DNA of 64,000 nucleotides from NCBI GenBank assembly GCA_034769895.1, contig CM068368.1, forward strand, positions 341,271,076-341,335,075. Reading direction: 5' to 3'. Below the pieces are notes generated by a model that saw only the letters and a program-made list of their open reading frames with translations, was not told where the DNA came from and ran no database searches. The position numbers and the translations under genes are program-made. This document shows, piece by piece, positions 11,004 through 23,466 of this stretch. Positions within the stretch are counted from its first letter, which is position 1, and every line of letters begins with the position of its first letter. Origin of the DNA: Magicicada septendecula. Taxonomy: Eukaryota; Arthropoda; Insecta; Hemiptera; Cicadidae.

Positions 11004-12579
11004 GTAGGTTTTGTTTTGTCAAAAGAACAATGGTTGGTACATAAGATAACAATTAACTTGTCTGTCCATCTGCAGTGTAGAAAGGGGGCAGATGGAAATA
11101 GGTTGTGTTTACCATGGAAACATCAGCTGATTTACTTTCTGTCACATAACAGTCTGGCCCAAATAATCTTATCGCATAATAATTATAAAGATTAGTACAC
11201 GTGTACATATATCCCACATGCTTGTCAGGGCCACGCATGTGTAGGTACTTCATTCCACTTAAAAAAAGTATCCAGCATTTACTCTGTTTATATCCTTTGG
11301 GTCTTTGTTGATTACGACTATACATTGGTTGTGATGTATAAGACACAACCAACCAATATTCACCCACCCCCCATTGTGAAATATAATCATAAACATGCAA
11401 AATGTCAGCCACATTAAATTTACTATCAAATTTGTGAAGTTTACAGATTGATGTCAGAAATGAAGTGAGCAAGTGGGTTAAGTATGTTTACTCAAGGAAG
11501 TGATGTCATTCATGACAAGGAGCATATGGGCACCCAACCTAAGTCAATGAGGATTTGTTGCATCATGTGTAAGGGAAAATTCATTCTTATGGATAATTCA
11601 CAATGTCTGATTTGTTTTTGTAAGCTATTTGTTGCATGAAATTCTTTCATGGCAAAAATTATGTTCTTGATGGGTCCCAAAAATCCCAACAGACAAAATA
11701 AAATGCTGTGGACTAGACTTAGAATTTTGCAGTAGTGCGATGGAGAAGGTAATATGTGTTTGAACAGGACTGTTCTAATGATGAATGGTGTGTGGTGTGT
11801 GCTGTGTGGTACTAGAAATCAAATAACAACCACTACAGTGATGGCATACTGATTCCGTAAGAAATCGAAAAAACCTCATTTTCAAAGAAAAATTGAACCA
11901 AGTTTTTCTGGGATTGTCAGGGACTTTTGCCATAAGGAATAGAGTCAGTATGGAAGTGTATTATGATCTCCAAGAAATTATTTATAATACATTCAGTACA
12001 AAAGGTGTGGCCTATTGAGTTCCAGTACTGTGTTGGTGCATGACAAAATACAGTGTAGGAGCTGGAAACAATTCAGTCATCTCCCACCCACACATCTGTT
12101 TATGGACCTGCAGAATTTATGACTAGAAGTTTGGCAGTCATGATGGAACAAGGGAGTGTTCAGATATAGTTTGTCAGTCAGTAGAATTCTATGGACATGT
12201 TTTGTTCAAATGAGTGTCAAGTTGTGGTAAGTTTCTCAGTTTGGGTAGACGATATTATGTATAATTTAATAGTTGTAAAGTAACGGTTCTATATTTTTGT
12301 CTACACTTTTAGTAACCAAATGTTACTTATTTTCTGAAGGCACCTTGAAAATTCACTTTTAGTGTGTCTACTACATCAAGGCAAAGAGGTTCTTGGGCAG
12401 CCCATTGACAGGGACTAAGTGCAAAAGCCAAGACCATCTGAAATATGAGTGGTATATACTAAAGCCAAGTGCAGTGTTAAACTCTGGTTGTTATAGTTTT
12501 TTGATTTAATGTTGGAAAACAAAAACATTTGTACTAATAATTTTCAAACCATTTTGTAATGAATATTGACGTATAATAT
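11004..12579. other. Start of intron 1, no gene recognised
   Basis: Intronic sequence. A minus-strand open frame of 139 codons at 11053-11472 resembles no family I recognise and lies in a less A+T-rich patch. It could be a remnant of an unknown element. The remainder to 12579 shows nothing supportable. Confidence 0.5.
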
Positions 12580-12581
12580 GA

Positions 12582-13782
12582 GGTAGCTTCAAAAAGTTCT
12601 TGGAATTGGCACCTTATATTTAAAATAATAATTGCATGAGGGAAATTGTTGTTGGCAATTCTCATGATGTCATAATACAGCCAGACCTCATGCCCTTCCT
12701 TCCTATCCAACAGTAACACAACTGTGTTTCTATAATGTGCATGGTACATTGTTACAGTTAAAAATGTCTGCAATTGAACACTGTACAAATATAAAATTTT
12801 GCTTTTTGCTTCAATAATGGTAACCATAATGTTAACTTAAAAACGTATATGGTAAATCAGCAAGTATATGAATGGCACACAAGGATCAGAAGTGTTGACA
12901 ATGATGTTCATAGTGGGCGTTCATGTACTACAAAAAACAACGAAATCATTGAACATGTCCAAGAGACTGTTTAAGGTGACAGAAGGAAAAAGCATCAGAA
13001 GTTGGAATATCAGTTGGAAGTTGTCACAGTATTCTCTGTCTTGATCTGAAAATTCATTGGATTTGCCAACACGTTCCAAAAATGCTGTCTGCCGATCAAA
13101 AAGAAACATGAATGGCACTGGCAGGAGATCTTATTACTATAGGTAATTTGAGATGAACTCATCTGAACAGTACAATCACAAGAGATGAGATGTGGTACAT
13201 TTTATATGATCCACAGACAAAATGCCATTCAGAGTGGAAATCAGAATCACCTGGGACACAGAAGTTTCTTTGTACAAGAGTAAAGATAAGGTTATGATTT
13301 TGATTCATGGGCAGTTGTCCATTATGAATAGCTTCCATAAAGCCAAACAGTGAACAAGGAAATGTACGTCATCTATGAGATGCAATCAGAAGGAAGCGAC
13401 ATCAAAAATGGATAGAAAACTGGGCTCTTTGCATGACAATGTGGCAGCACATCAATCAATCCTGGTCAAGAAGGGCCTTACATACCACAACGTGACAACT
13501 GTGCATCCACTATATTCTCCCAACTTGGCACCAGCTGGTTTTTACTTGATTCCTTGCTTGCACTTGGCTCTGAAAGGGAAAAAGTACAAAACTTCTGATG
13601 ATGTTATCGCAGAATTGATGAAGCTGCTGAAGGACATTCCGAAGAATGGGTTCCATTAGTGTTTCCAGTTTCTTTATCATGCTGGTAGCTGCTGAAGGAA
13701 ACTACTTTAAAGGAAATACAATGTAAAACATTTTATTGTATACAGTTTTTTGAAATAAACAAATTCCAGGAATTTTTAGAAT
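12582..13782 (+). mobile_element. mariner-like transposon, inactivated
   Basis: Imperfect inverted ends (AGCTTCAAAAAGTTCTTGG at 12585-12603; its counterpart ends near 13782) enclose mariner transposase remnants on the + strand. A helix-turn-helix-side piece reads VYEWHTRIRSV and SGRS near 12870-12930. The C-terminal half keeps HDNVAAH near 13434, the second catalytic Asp region, and YSPNLAPAGFYLIP near 13515-13555. In that second motif the catalytic Asp of the usual APxDF is Gly. Several stops and frameshifts separate the pieces, and the middle region appears shortened. At about 1.2 kb it is slightly under the usual 1.3 kb. Confidence 0.85.
13375..13659 (+). pseudogene. mariner transposase C-terminal remnant
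   Basis: This is the longest uninterrupted piece of the transposase in the 12582-13782 mariner, 94 codons. It carries the HDN motif and the YSP-LAP motif and stops at 13657-13659 where family members continue with a conserved FQQCF-type segment. That segment is still readable just after the stop. It is not functional. Confidence 0.85.
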
Positions 13783-15184
13783 TTAAGACAAAGATGTAAC
13801 AAGCATATGAATCTTATAAAATCACTTTATATAGTTTCAGTTGTTAAAGTTCAAGTATGTGAGGTAATTGATTGCTTACATTTATGTAAATTAGTTTAAC
13901 TCAGTTGATCAGTACTCAGTGTATATTTATAGTTTCTACTTTACATAATATTGTCGTTTTATTATGTTTTGTATCATGTTAGTCATGCTGCACTCTTGTG
14001 GAATGTTTTTCAAACATTTAGGATTTATTCTCTGTCATACGTTCTTCAGCTAAACATACTTGATTTATAGTTTATATTGCTCTGTATGTATGAACATGTA
14101 AATATATGAAATATGTTTTATTTTGTAATTAACTAATATTATTTATTTTTAGAGTGTAGAAGTTTCAATATAGTGCACCAGGTGATGATGAGTTATTCTG
14201 AATAACTGAATAACGTCTGTTTACATTGGCTACAGTAAATATGCGACTGAAGGCAAAAATTTGTGAATTGCACCAAAGGAATAAAACACAGTTTTGCTGA
14301 AAAACGAATAACAATTATCATTGAATCCTTTAGAAAAAGAGTTCAAAAATATATTGCAAAAGCAATTAAAATTATGTAATTAAACTATGTATGTAATTAT
14401 AAACATATATTGCAACGTTACAAGTATTATACACAATTACACAAATACATTACCATGTACTCAACGCAACTATAAAGTGTATTACACTGGCTAGGTCACA
14501 GGATTTTTTTTTCTCATTGCGTCAAGTATATGTAGTTGCACAATAATTAAATCATTTTCAAAGAGGAGTGAGATGTTGTTGACATGAAATAATTAATTAA
14601 AACCGTTTCAAAATAATCATTCTATGATTTATTAATATTAATAGAAAAATATTCAAATATTAAAAATTCAAATATTAGATATATCAAATATTCTCTTTTA
14701 TAAGCTTCACAAATACAATGTAACCTGCTATGCTGTTCATAACATATAAAAAAATAAACAACCATATAATCTTACTAGCTAAACAGACATGTTAAACAAG
14801 TTATCTAAATCCTTTTTATTTCAGTGTGTCTGACTTTGACTCAAATTTTAAATAATAATAGCAACTCATTTGCAAACAAAATAATATTAAAACTCAAGAA
14901 TAAAATTAATTGTTGCTATAAACAAAATAAAAATAATATAACATTTACTTCCAATCTATTATTTATTTCTACTGACACGCCCAAATTTTTTAAAATACAA
15001 CAAAAGATTAGTATTTCTTTTCTAAATTTTCTTGTTAAATTAAATTCTTTTATTTAACTACTATTTAAATTTAAAACTTTAATTCTTTACTGTTCATAGG
15101 TAAGTTCTTTTTGAGAGTTCTTTTCACAACAAAAATATAATTGTTTATTCATCACCTGCGTACATCTGCCGTTACCGGTTACCG

Positions 15185-15224
<40 letters not shown>

Positions 15225-16077
15225 TGAATCCTGAGAATTTGATGATGATGATTATGCTCATGCTGTGTTCTCTGTCTCTACGGGTTGTTGTTTGTGATGC
15301 TCCAGAGTTCCTCCATACATTTTGGTGTGTGTGGTCCTGATCGATCGGCAAACTGGCAGCGTGATGTGTGAAGATTTCTTGAGTCTGAGACCGGCCCAAA
15401 ATTGCCGATGGCATTTATACTGAACGGCCATCTAACAGTTCCAGGACTGTTTTCGACCTGTTCGATATTGTCAGTTCGTGCAAAGCGTCCTTTTAATTAC
15501 AAATCACTTTTTGGTTCATTTTCGCGATTTTAAACATACTCGTAGCATGAGTGATATCATTGTTTGCGTAATTTTTTTTCTGGTCACTCACATATACCAC
15601 ACTTAATTATTATTTAATTACACTTGTAATTAATGTTAAATTAATTAGCGTCTTTATTATTGCACATTTTTGCAATAATTTTATATCACCATACTCGTTA
15701 AAAATTCCTTAATGTAATTGTGTTTTTATAATTGGGGGTAAGTCTTTGTTCACAGGTTTAAAATGTATTCATTAGTTTATTTTAATCCGGTTAAAACCTG
15801 ATTAATGACAAACCAACAATTCGTACGTGTCTCCCCTTCTTGTCGTTCAATGCAGGTCGGAACTGGTATACACACACATACACACAAACGCTGTATTTTA
15901 ACACTACCGAAGCAGGTGTCACTTTCGATAGGCCACAACCTGTACTCTCCCGCACAAAATTGTTTAAAACTGTTCATCGTATTCTTTTTACACTAATTAT
16001 TTACAGAACATACCGCCCTGGGTAAATATGGAAATATATGTATTGTTGCAATATGTTTTGCATGGTGCACACATATT
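13783..16077. other. Intron 1 spacer, microsatellites only
   Basis: Very A+T-rich sequence with no gene. A (GT)n run lies at about 15190-15222 and a CA-rich run at about 15870-15888. The patch 15160-15560 is noticeably less A+T-rich and could be the remnant of an LTR or other element, but no ends or coding motif were found. Confidence 0.55.
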
Positions 16078-16457
16078 CGAGGCCAGTAAATTAAGTAATG
16101 AGACTAATCTTGTAGCAGTCAATATGGCAACACTGTAAGGTTTCCATTAACACAGATGGTTAGATAAACATCTGATTGATATTGAGTATTAATATTTATT
16201 GTCTATTGTTGCCACGTGAAACGTAAACAAGCTTTTTGTAAAGTGAGTATTTGTTGTGCGTTATAAAAATGAGTGACATCAATTATAAGCAACATTTAGT
16301 GCAATCAAGTTTTGTGTTAAACTTGGGGACAATACTACTGAGACTTTTACAAAAAGGACAAATGCGTATTGGGATGAAGCTCTGTCAAGAGCACAGGTTT
16401 TCAGATGGTTTAAAGCAGATGTCCGGGAATCAATTAAGGATGATCCACGCTCTAGAA

Positions 16458-19003
16458 ACAGTGGTTCTTAACCTTTTTGGGCCTGTGCCCCCTTTGCGTC
16501 CTCGAATTAGGCCATGCCCCCCCCTAGACCTAATGAACTGAAGTAAAAAAGTTCTGTGCTATTACGGTTAATAAATCTAACTCAAAGAATGTTTTATAAT
16601 GCTTTTATTATTGCAGATATAAAAAAATACTAATATTTGTTTTGTTGAGAGAACATTTTAATTAATTAAAAGTACTTAATAGGACTACATTACAAAGGAT
16701 TCTGCCCTCACTGTAGTTAAAATTTCAGGCTACATCATTTGGTTTTATTTCTTAAGAACACAATTTATGAGAGGGCTGGCACTGTTTTTCTTTCACAAGT
16801 TTTTGAATGTTTGGTTCCGACTGTGATAATGCACACCTCAGATCACTTTCAACATCCAGCCATGCTCGGTATTTTGATTTTATGTAAGCCAGCATAGAAA
16901 ACCCAGACTCACGTAGCTACGTTGATGAAAACTGCACCAACAACCTTGCAGCTTCCATAGCAACTTGTGGGTACACAGGAAAATAGCTTAACCAAACATC
17001 TTCAACAGTCATGTTTGGGAACTCCGCTTTTGCTTGAGAATCACATTTTAGGTCGATTGCCTGCTCCTGAAGCGAATCAGGAAGCATGTCCACTTTGATT
17101 TTGACCGGATCTTGTGTCAACTGAAATTGCCAGCTATCTGAAGAAAGATCTAGAAAGTAGCACCCAATTTCGGTTTTCAAGGATGCCAAATGTTCTGAAA
17201 TCAAGTTCTTCAATCCACTTTTAAAATTTAATGGAAGATTTTGTGTGTCATCAAGAAGAAGGTCGTTAAGACGTGGGAAGGACGAAAAGTTGGGTTCTGA
17301 ACTCTGAAGGCGAGGTTGCCACAAAGATATTTTTTCTAGGAAACCTTTCATTGCATCATTATACATTTTTTCTGTCCTTGCAGTTTCAAATTCAAAAGGT
17401 TGATCGATTCAAAGAAGTCTGATAAATACGTCAAGTGGTGGATACATTTCTCATCTGTAAATTGCATGTAAGGTAAGATCTTCATTTAAACTCATCAAAC
17501 AGATTTCAACTTCTGATTTCAGATTGAATAGCCTAGTGAGCACATTACTTTTTGAGAGCCAATGAACTTCAGTGTGATAAAGAAGAGTTTGTTGGTCACT
17601 ATTCAATTCGTAACATAAAGCCTCAAAAAGTCTAGTATTCAGAGCACTAAATTTGACAAAGTTTACTACTTTGATTACCAATTTCAAAACAGTATTAAGT
17701 GTTTCAGGCAGAGTCTTACAAGCCAAAGCTTGTCTGTGTATGATACAATGAGAACCAATGATGTTAGGATTCTGTTTTTTTGCAAGCACAACAAATCCAG
17801 AACGGCATCCTGTCATGGCTTGTGCCCCATCAGTGCATATTCCAACAACATTCTCCCAAAGAAGATTATTAGCTGTCAAAAAGTTACACAAAGCAGAAAA
17901 AACATCCTCAGGTTTTGTGGTTGTCTGAAGAGTTTGGGAAAATAATATTTCCTCTACGAAGCGTTTTCCGTCAATATATCTACAGTAAAACAACAACTGA
18001 GAGTGCTTTGAAATGTCAGTTGTCTCATCACATTGCAGAGAAATGAACGGAGATTTCTTTAACTTTTCTATTACTTGTTTTTTTTTTAATCTTGTGCCAT
18101 TTCATCAATTCTACGTTTTACTGTGTCATTTGAGAGCGGTATTTTTGCAATATTATTGCAACTTTCCTCTTCAAGTAAAGTACTGCATGCAGTTGGTAAA
18201 CATGGTTTTATAAGTGACTCACCGATGGTATGTGATTTCTTGTCTTTTGCTATAAGCAAAGCGAGCTTGTAAGAAACTTCAACGGCCTTTTCGTTCTCCA
18301 CTTGAAAACTTCCAGTTGAATCGAGTTTCATTCGTGTAAGCGAGTTTCTCTTTCCATCAAAAAACTCCCTTGGTTTGTCTTTCAAGCCGGGATGAATGGT
18401 AGTCAAATGGCGTTCTAAACGCCCTGGTCGCATTGTGTCATTACTCAGAACATTGTGACAAATAACACACTGAGGTAAATGACAATCGTTCTTCTCAATG
18501 TACGTAAAGCCGAACCTTATATAGTCATCACTGTACAGTCTTTTCTTTGGTAATGATTTAGCCTAGCCATGTTTAGCACTACTACACACGACAATCACTC
18601 GCACAAACGACTGGAACACAACAACAATCATCAACGTCTGTTTTTGTGCAGTATAGCCACCAACCGGTAGTAAAATTACCCTAGCCACGGTAGTGTTTTC
18701 CCTAGAAACACTGTTTGTCTGCTTCCAACAGAGATGCAGAGGGATCTAGCGGTATCGGGGCGAACTATTTGGGTATAGGCCAGTGTAAATAAGACATGTG
18801 CCTGAATGCAGTTAGATCTAGCGGTGACGGAGATAACTATTTGCAGAAGTTCCTTTTCTAAGGCCGTGGATGAGTGGTTTGTGTTTGTTACAACTTTTTA
18901 TTGTTTGGCTAATTTATGTATATTTTCATTGCTTACCATGCCTCCCCTGAAATTCTCCTACGCCCCCCCCAGGGGGGCGCGCCCCCCAGGTTGAGAACCT
19001 ATG
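16458..19003 (-). mobile_element. hAT transposon nested in the mariner
   Basis: The ends are CAGTGGTTCTTAACC on the left and the complement of CATAGGTTCTCAACC on the right, of the hAT-Charlie type. They are followed inward by C-rich/G-rich subterminal stretches. The 8-bp target duplication is ctctagaa at 16450-16457 and ctttagaa at 19004-19011, one mismatch. It interrupts the mariner frame at the codons for SR, so its position is exact. It encodes a broken hAT transposase on the minus strand. Length is about 2.5 kb. Confidence 0.9.
16752..18545 (-). pseudogene. hAT transposase (ZBED5/FAM200-like), broken
   Basis: Read on the minus strand, a BED-type zinc finger (CVICHNVLSN then HLTTIHP near 18400-18470) begins the protein. 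The catalytic part has QCDETTDIS near 18020-18035 and CTDGAQAMTGC near 17815-17845. The conserved CIIHRQAL stretch lies near 17730 and HWLSKSNVL near 17550. The C-terminal dimerisation segment continues through LRESGFSML near 16900 to a natural TAA at 16752-16754. Breaks are a frameshift in an A run near 18075-18085, a pair of compensating shifts near 17460 and 17370, and an in-frame TAG at 16917-16919. The N-terminus near 18545 also lacks an intact start. Confidence 0.85.
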
Positions 19004-19935
19004 CTTTAGAAGACCATCAACATCAAGAACTGACGATAATGTTGATCGAATCAGGTACTTGGTGCAGTCTGACCATCAATTAACTGTTAGAATCATCACA
19101 GAACAATTAAATTTGAACCACACTACAGTTTATCACATTTTGACAAACTAATTGGAAATGAGAAAAGTTGTGCGAAATTGGTTACAAAAAACTTCACCCT
19201 TGAACAGCAGACAACAGGATGTAAGTGTGCCGTGATCTTTTAGGGTGAATTAAAATTGGTCCAGATTTTCTATAAAATGTTATTACTGGTGATGAATCAT
19301 GGATCTTTGAGTACGATTTTTGAGTTCCAGAGCGAGGAGGGGCAAACACCAAACAACCACGTCCCAAAAAAGCAAAAATTAGCAAATCCAAAATCAATAC
19401 CATGTTCATTTGTTTCTTTGTTAGAAATGACATTATCCATAAGGAGTTTTGTCAAGACAGACAGACTGTCAATCACCATGTTTATCGAGAAATTCTTGAA
19501 AGGCTGCGGAAAAGAGTTGCCCGCTTGAGACCAGCCATCATGAACACCTGGATGATGAATCATGACAATGAATCTAGTCACACAGCACTCTTGGTTATTG
19601 AGTTTTTGGCAAAGATAAATATTCCTGTTGTTCCTCAGCCCAGTTATTCACTTGACTTCAGTCTCTGTTACTACTTTCTCTTCCCAAGATTGAAAAAATA
19701 TTTCAAAGGCCACCATTTTGGGACGATAGACAGCATTAACAAAGAATGTAACTGACCAGTTGAAGGAGATTCCAGTTTGTGAGTTCCAGCACTGCTATGA
19801 AGAGTGGAAAACCCATCTAAAGCGCTGTGTGGCTTTCCAATCGAATTATTTTGAAGGGGATAGAGTCTAGATATAGTGTGACTAAATGAAAGGTTTTACT
19901 AAATTAGTCTCATTACTTAATTTACAGACCTCGTA

Positions 19936-20395
19936 CATCTGTGCCAATATTTTTATATATTGGTGGACACGTGTATTACTTGTAATTTTTTCACTTTCAT
20001 TGTGTATGAATGAAATAATATTACAACAAACTTGGAAGACTAAAAAGATTTATATTTTTGAGTTGTTAAGGTTGTAAGTAAGAAGGCCCCAATACTTACC
20101 TAACTTACTATTGCCGAAAAACCTCAAAAACCAAAACCAAAGTCGCCACCAAATTTTTACAGGTGGGATGTGGAAACTGCTTCATTATCCACATTGAAAC
20201 AAAACATTTCAAACCACAATTGTTCACTAAAAGAATTTTCTCAGATTCGTTTAGATGAACTCGTTGAGAACAGGTTCAATTAAGGTGAAGTGACGTTCAA
20301 AGTAACTTAACTCATATACATATTCATATAGGTTTTTATTTGAAGCCATAAACAGCATTCAGATTATTTGAAATAATTTCTCTTCCCTTTCGTAA
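19936..20395. other. Intron 1 spacer
   Basis: No gene or element recognised between the mariner and the Tigger element. Confidence 0.5.
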
Positions 20396-20397
20396 TA

Positions 20398-23003
20398 CAG
20401 TAAAACTTCATTTATACGTTTTTCAGGGGACTTCGAAGAAAAAACATATAAGTGCGAAAAACGTATAAGTGAAATAGAACACAAATAGTATAATTAAATG
20501 ATATAGTACTAAATAGAAATAACATAGGCTATAATTTACAATTTCGAATAATACAATCGGTATTTATACAATTTAACGTATATATAGAGAAAAACAGATA
20601 TAATTAATCATTTCCCAAAAAAGTCCGTTATCTTCCCTTGTTTTTTATTTTCCGTGGCTATAGAATAAACTGTGCCCTCAAATCTTGACAATTACGCCAT
20701 AATTTCATCAGATACATTACGGACGGTGGGTTACAAAGCGTTTAATTGTCTCCAGGGCATTAAGTACATCACTAAAACACAAGGGGGTCTGCGTTGCTTC
20801 TTCATCATCATCATCATCATCATTATCATCATCATCATCATCTTCTTCGTCCATTTCCTGCTGAGATGCCATCAGCAATCTCCGATATGGCCATGGCTTC
20901 CGCGGTAACAACATTTTCGTTAATGTTGACATAGTCGTCAAACGACGCATGACCTTCCAGTTTGCCCCATTCCACATCATCAACGGGAACATCACAGTTA
21001 TCTTCATTACTACAGGTTTCACTATTCCCGAATCCGGCTTTGTGAAAGCAGTTGCGGACAGTGAGTTACGATACTCTGCCATGCAGCTGCGATGTAATGC
21101 ATTGCCTGTTAGAAGAGAGCAAACCATTACAAATTTGTGCAAAAATAGAATTTTAATAGACCTATACTGTAATTTCTTTAGATAGGCCTAGGCCTATAAA
21201 TAATTTTACATTGGGTTTATCGCATTGGGTGTACCTGGTACACAAGAAATTAATTGTAAGATTGAGGGTAATCCCAGAACATCACGGTAGAAAATACAAG
21301 CAGAAAAGAATGGCGGAATAAAAAGAATCCTATACGCCTCCCCTAGCGTAAAAACTTTTAATTTTTCTGAACAAACTGATACTTTTTTCATTTCAATCTA
21401 TTCATTATTTATGAAACATTACGTTTTTGAAATACCGGCAAAACATCGCGTAGAATCATATGGTACAGTACAGCTTTCACTAGTTACAAGTTATAAAAAT
21501 CACGAAGAAATCATACCTGCAAAATGTGACTTTTCATTTCATCCTTCTTTCCAGCGTCTACACAGTGAATGGCATGCTATACCAGCATCTTGCTATAATA
21601 CAGTTTAAAATTGCGGATTATCCCCAGGTCCAGCGGTTGCAGTTCGCTTGTGCAATTTGCGGGCAAAAATTCCACTCTCACGTTCTTTAGGTACGATGTA
21701 TCAGGAGGGTGTGAAGAAATCAGAAAAATTTTTCGACCTTTTGCGCTCATTATTGCATCGACGCCTCGCAGTCAGTCTTCAAACACTTTTGTAGTGATCC
21801 ATGACTTATTGTTGTTAGTGTATTTCGTAGGAAGCTTTAACATTTTTAAAACACCCCGGTCTCGCAAATTTACCGACAGTTAAGGGAACCAGTTTTTTTT
21901 ATTTCCATCACTGTTTGCGCACAACAACACTGTTGCACGTTGTTTACTCCGCTTCTCACCATGACAGCTGTCCCCTTTGAATGCCACTGTGCGGTCAGGA
22001 GGTAATTAAAAAAAAAAAGGCCTGTTTCATCGGCATTCAACACGTCTTGGGATCAAATTGAGATGTTAGTTCCATCAAACAGGTTTCTTTCTACTCATGC
22101 ACTGTATTAACGTCTACACTCATACTCTCACCGCACACGCTTTTACTGCCGATGGCATGCCTTACCTTAAATGTATGTAGCCACCCAGTCGACGCATGAA
22201 AATCTTCAATACCGAACCTGACTGCCAGTTCATTTGCTTTTTTCGCAAAGGACTGGGAGGGTGATAGGAATTCCTTCCGCCTGTGTGCTGCTGGAACCAC
22301 TGTAACAGTCTTCCAAGAGTTCGTATTTTCTGCCTTGAATACGTGTTCGCTTATTACTAGAAACACCAAGCACACGAGCACTATCTTCAATTTCGGTTGC
22401 TTTAGCCGCGATTGAATTTAACGTCGACGGAGCAATCCCTAACTCCTTGGCGATGTCTACTCGCTTCTTATTCCCGCTTTCCTTCACTACTTTCAAAATG
22501 TTTAATTTCTTAGCAATCATAATGCACTTCCTCTTCCTTCCACTCATTTTCCACTTACGATGTTACCTATAATAGAAACAGTAACAAACTGATGTCGACG
22601 AAGCGATGGAGCTTTACGAGCATTGAACAAATACCGTATGTTTCTAGGAATCAAAGCTTACTCAAAGAGTACTCGTCAACTGCAAACTCAGCCAACCGGC
22701 ACTAATTGACGGTTCCCTAGAAATGTACAGTCTGTTCAAAATATTTGAATTCGGACAACACATGATATGCATTTTTGATATACTCGACGTAAATAAGAAA
22801 AAAATATTTAAACTTATAAATGAAGTTTTGTATCTCCAGGGACTTAAAAATTTGATTGTATAAGTGTAAAAAACGAATAAACGAAAAACGTATAACTGAA
22901 ATAAAAGAACACGAAAAGTATAGGAATTTTGCCGGGACCTAAGAAAAAAAACAAGTAAGTGTGAAAAACGTATAAGTGAGAAACTTATAAAAGACGTTTA
23001 CTG
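20398..23003 (-). mobile_element. pogo/Tigger transposon
   Basis: The ends begin CAGTAAAACTTCATTTATACG on the left and, on the opposite strand, CAGTAAACGTC on the right. They are flanked by TA at 20396-20397 and 23004-23005, the standard target duplication. Subterminal copies of a motif like ACGTATAAGTGA occur several times near both ends. The internal transposase is on the minus strand and is broken. Length is about 2.6 kb. Confidence 0.9.
20717..22547 (-). pseudogene. Tigger transposase (CENP-B/jerky-like), broken
   Basis: The N-terminus has a CENP-B-type helix-turn-helix (DIAKELGIAPSTLNSI near 22430) and a second DNA-binding helix (STGWLHTFKVRHAI near 22155-22195). The DDE core is readable: NADETGLF near 22030, LLPDRTVAFKGD near 21975-22010, TVLLCANSDGNK near 21900-21935 and LQPLDLGIIRNFK near 21610-21650. 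Where relatives have the second catalytic Asp (FVDNC), this copy reads LISSH, so that residue is lost. The C-terminus keeps NCFHKAGFGN near 21035 and FSDVLNALETIKRFV near 20730-20775. A TCA microsatellite at 20803-20840 encodes an Asp/Glu run. Multiple frameshifts and stops interrupt the frame. Confidence 0.85.
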
Positions 23004-23410
23004 TATATATTATAGAGTTACATAATACAATAGTTCTGTTATTTAGATTCATTAACAAAAATTGTCATATTTAGTTAGTTACATTTTGTTATATTTCAAT
23101 TATTCAAAACTTAATAATTAACTATAACCAAAAAACCACTGTCTAAAAACCACGATCCAATTAAAAAAAAATACACAAATATTCAAAATCTGTATAGTTC
23201 GTAAAATGTGCGTTAATAAGACTTTTAACCCAATTGACCTCATGTAATTTACAAATTTTATGTTTTAAAATTTTATCTTTGTCTTAACAAATTGCAAAAC
23301 TTATTACTACAAACAAATCAATGCAAATCAGTTCTTTTGACTAACCTTGTTTTCTTTCTCCCATCCCCCTTTTCACCTCTCTTTCTCTCTCTCTCTCTCA
23401 CGCACGCACG

Positions 23411-23466
<56 letters not shown>

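Larger units (their letters stand above)
16078..19933 (+). mobile_element. mariner transposon split by a nested hAT element
   Basis: Near-identical inverted ends, CGAGGCCAGTAAATTAAGTA at 16078 and the complement of CGAGGTCTGTAAATTAAGTA ending at 19933, bound the element. Removing the hAT insert and one target copy leaves about 1.3 kb, the normal mariner length. The transposase reads ALSRAQVFRWFKADV near 16378-16425, DDPRSR up to the insert and RPSTSRTDDNV after it. Then come ITGDESWIFEYD near 19280-19310 (first Asp), a HDNESSHTA motif near 19563, and a degraded YSLDFSLCYYFLFP. In that last motif the third catalytic Asp (normally in APxDF) is Tyr. Frameshifts and stops elsewhere confirm it is dead. 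Confidence 0.9.

Noticed and set aside
11053-11472. Minus-strand open frame of 139 codons
   Set aside because: It resembles no family I recognise and has no supporting splice or element context. It is mentioned only in the intron description.
20672-20908. Plus-strand open frame with a long Ile run
   Set aside because: It is the opposite strand of the Tigger transposase's Asp/Glu-encoding TCA microsatellite, not a gene.
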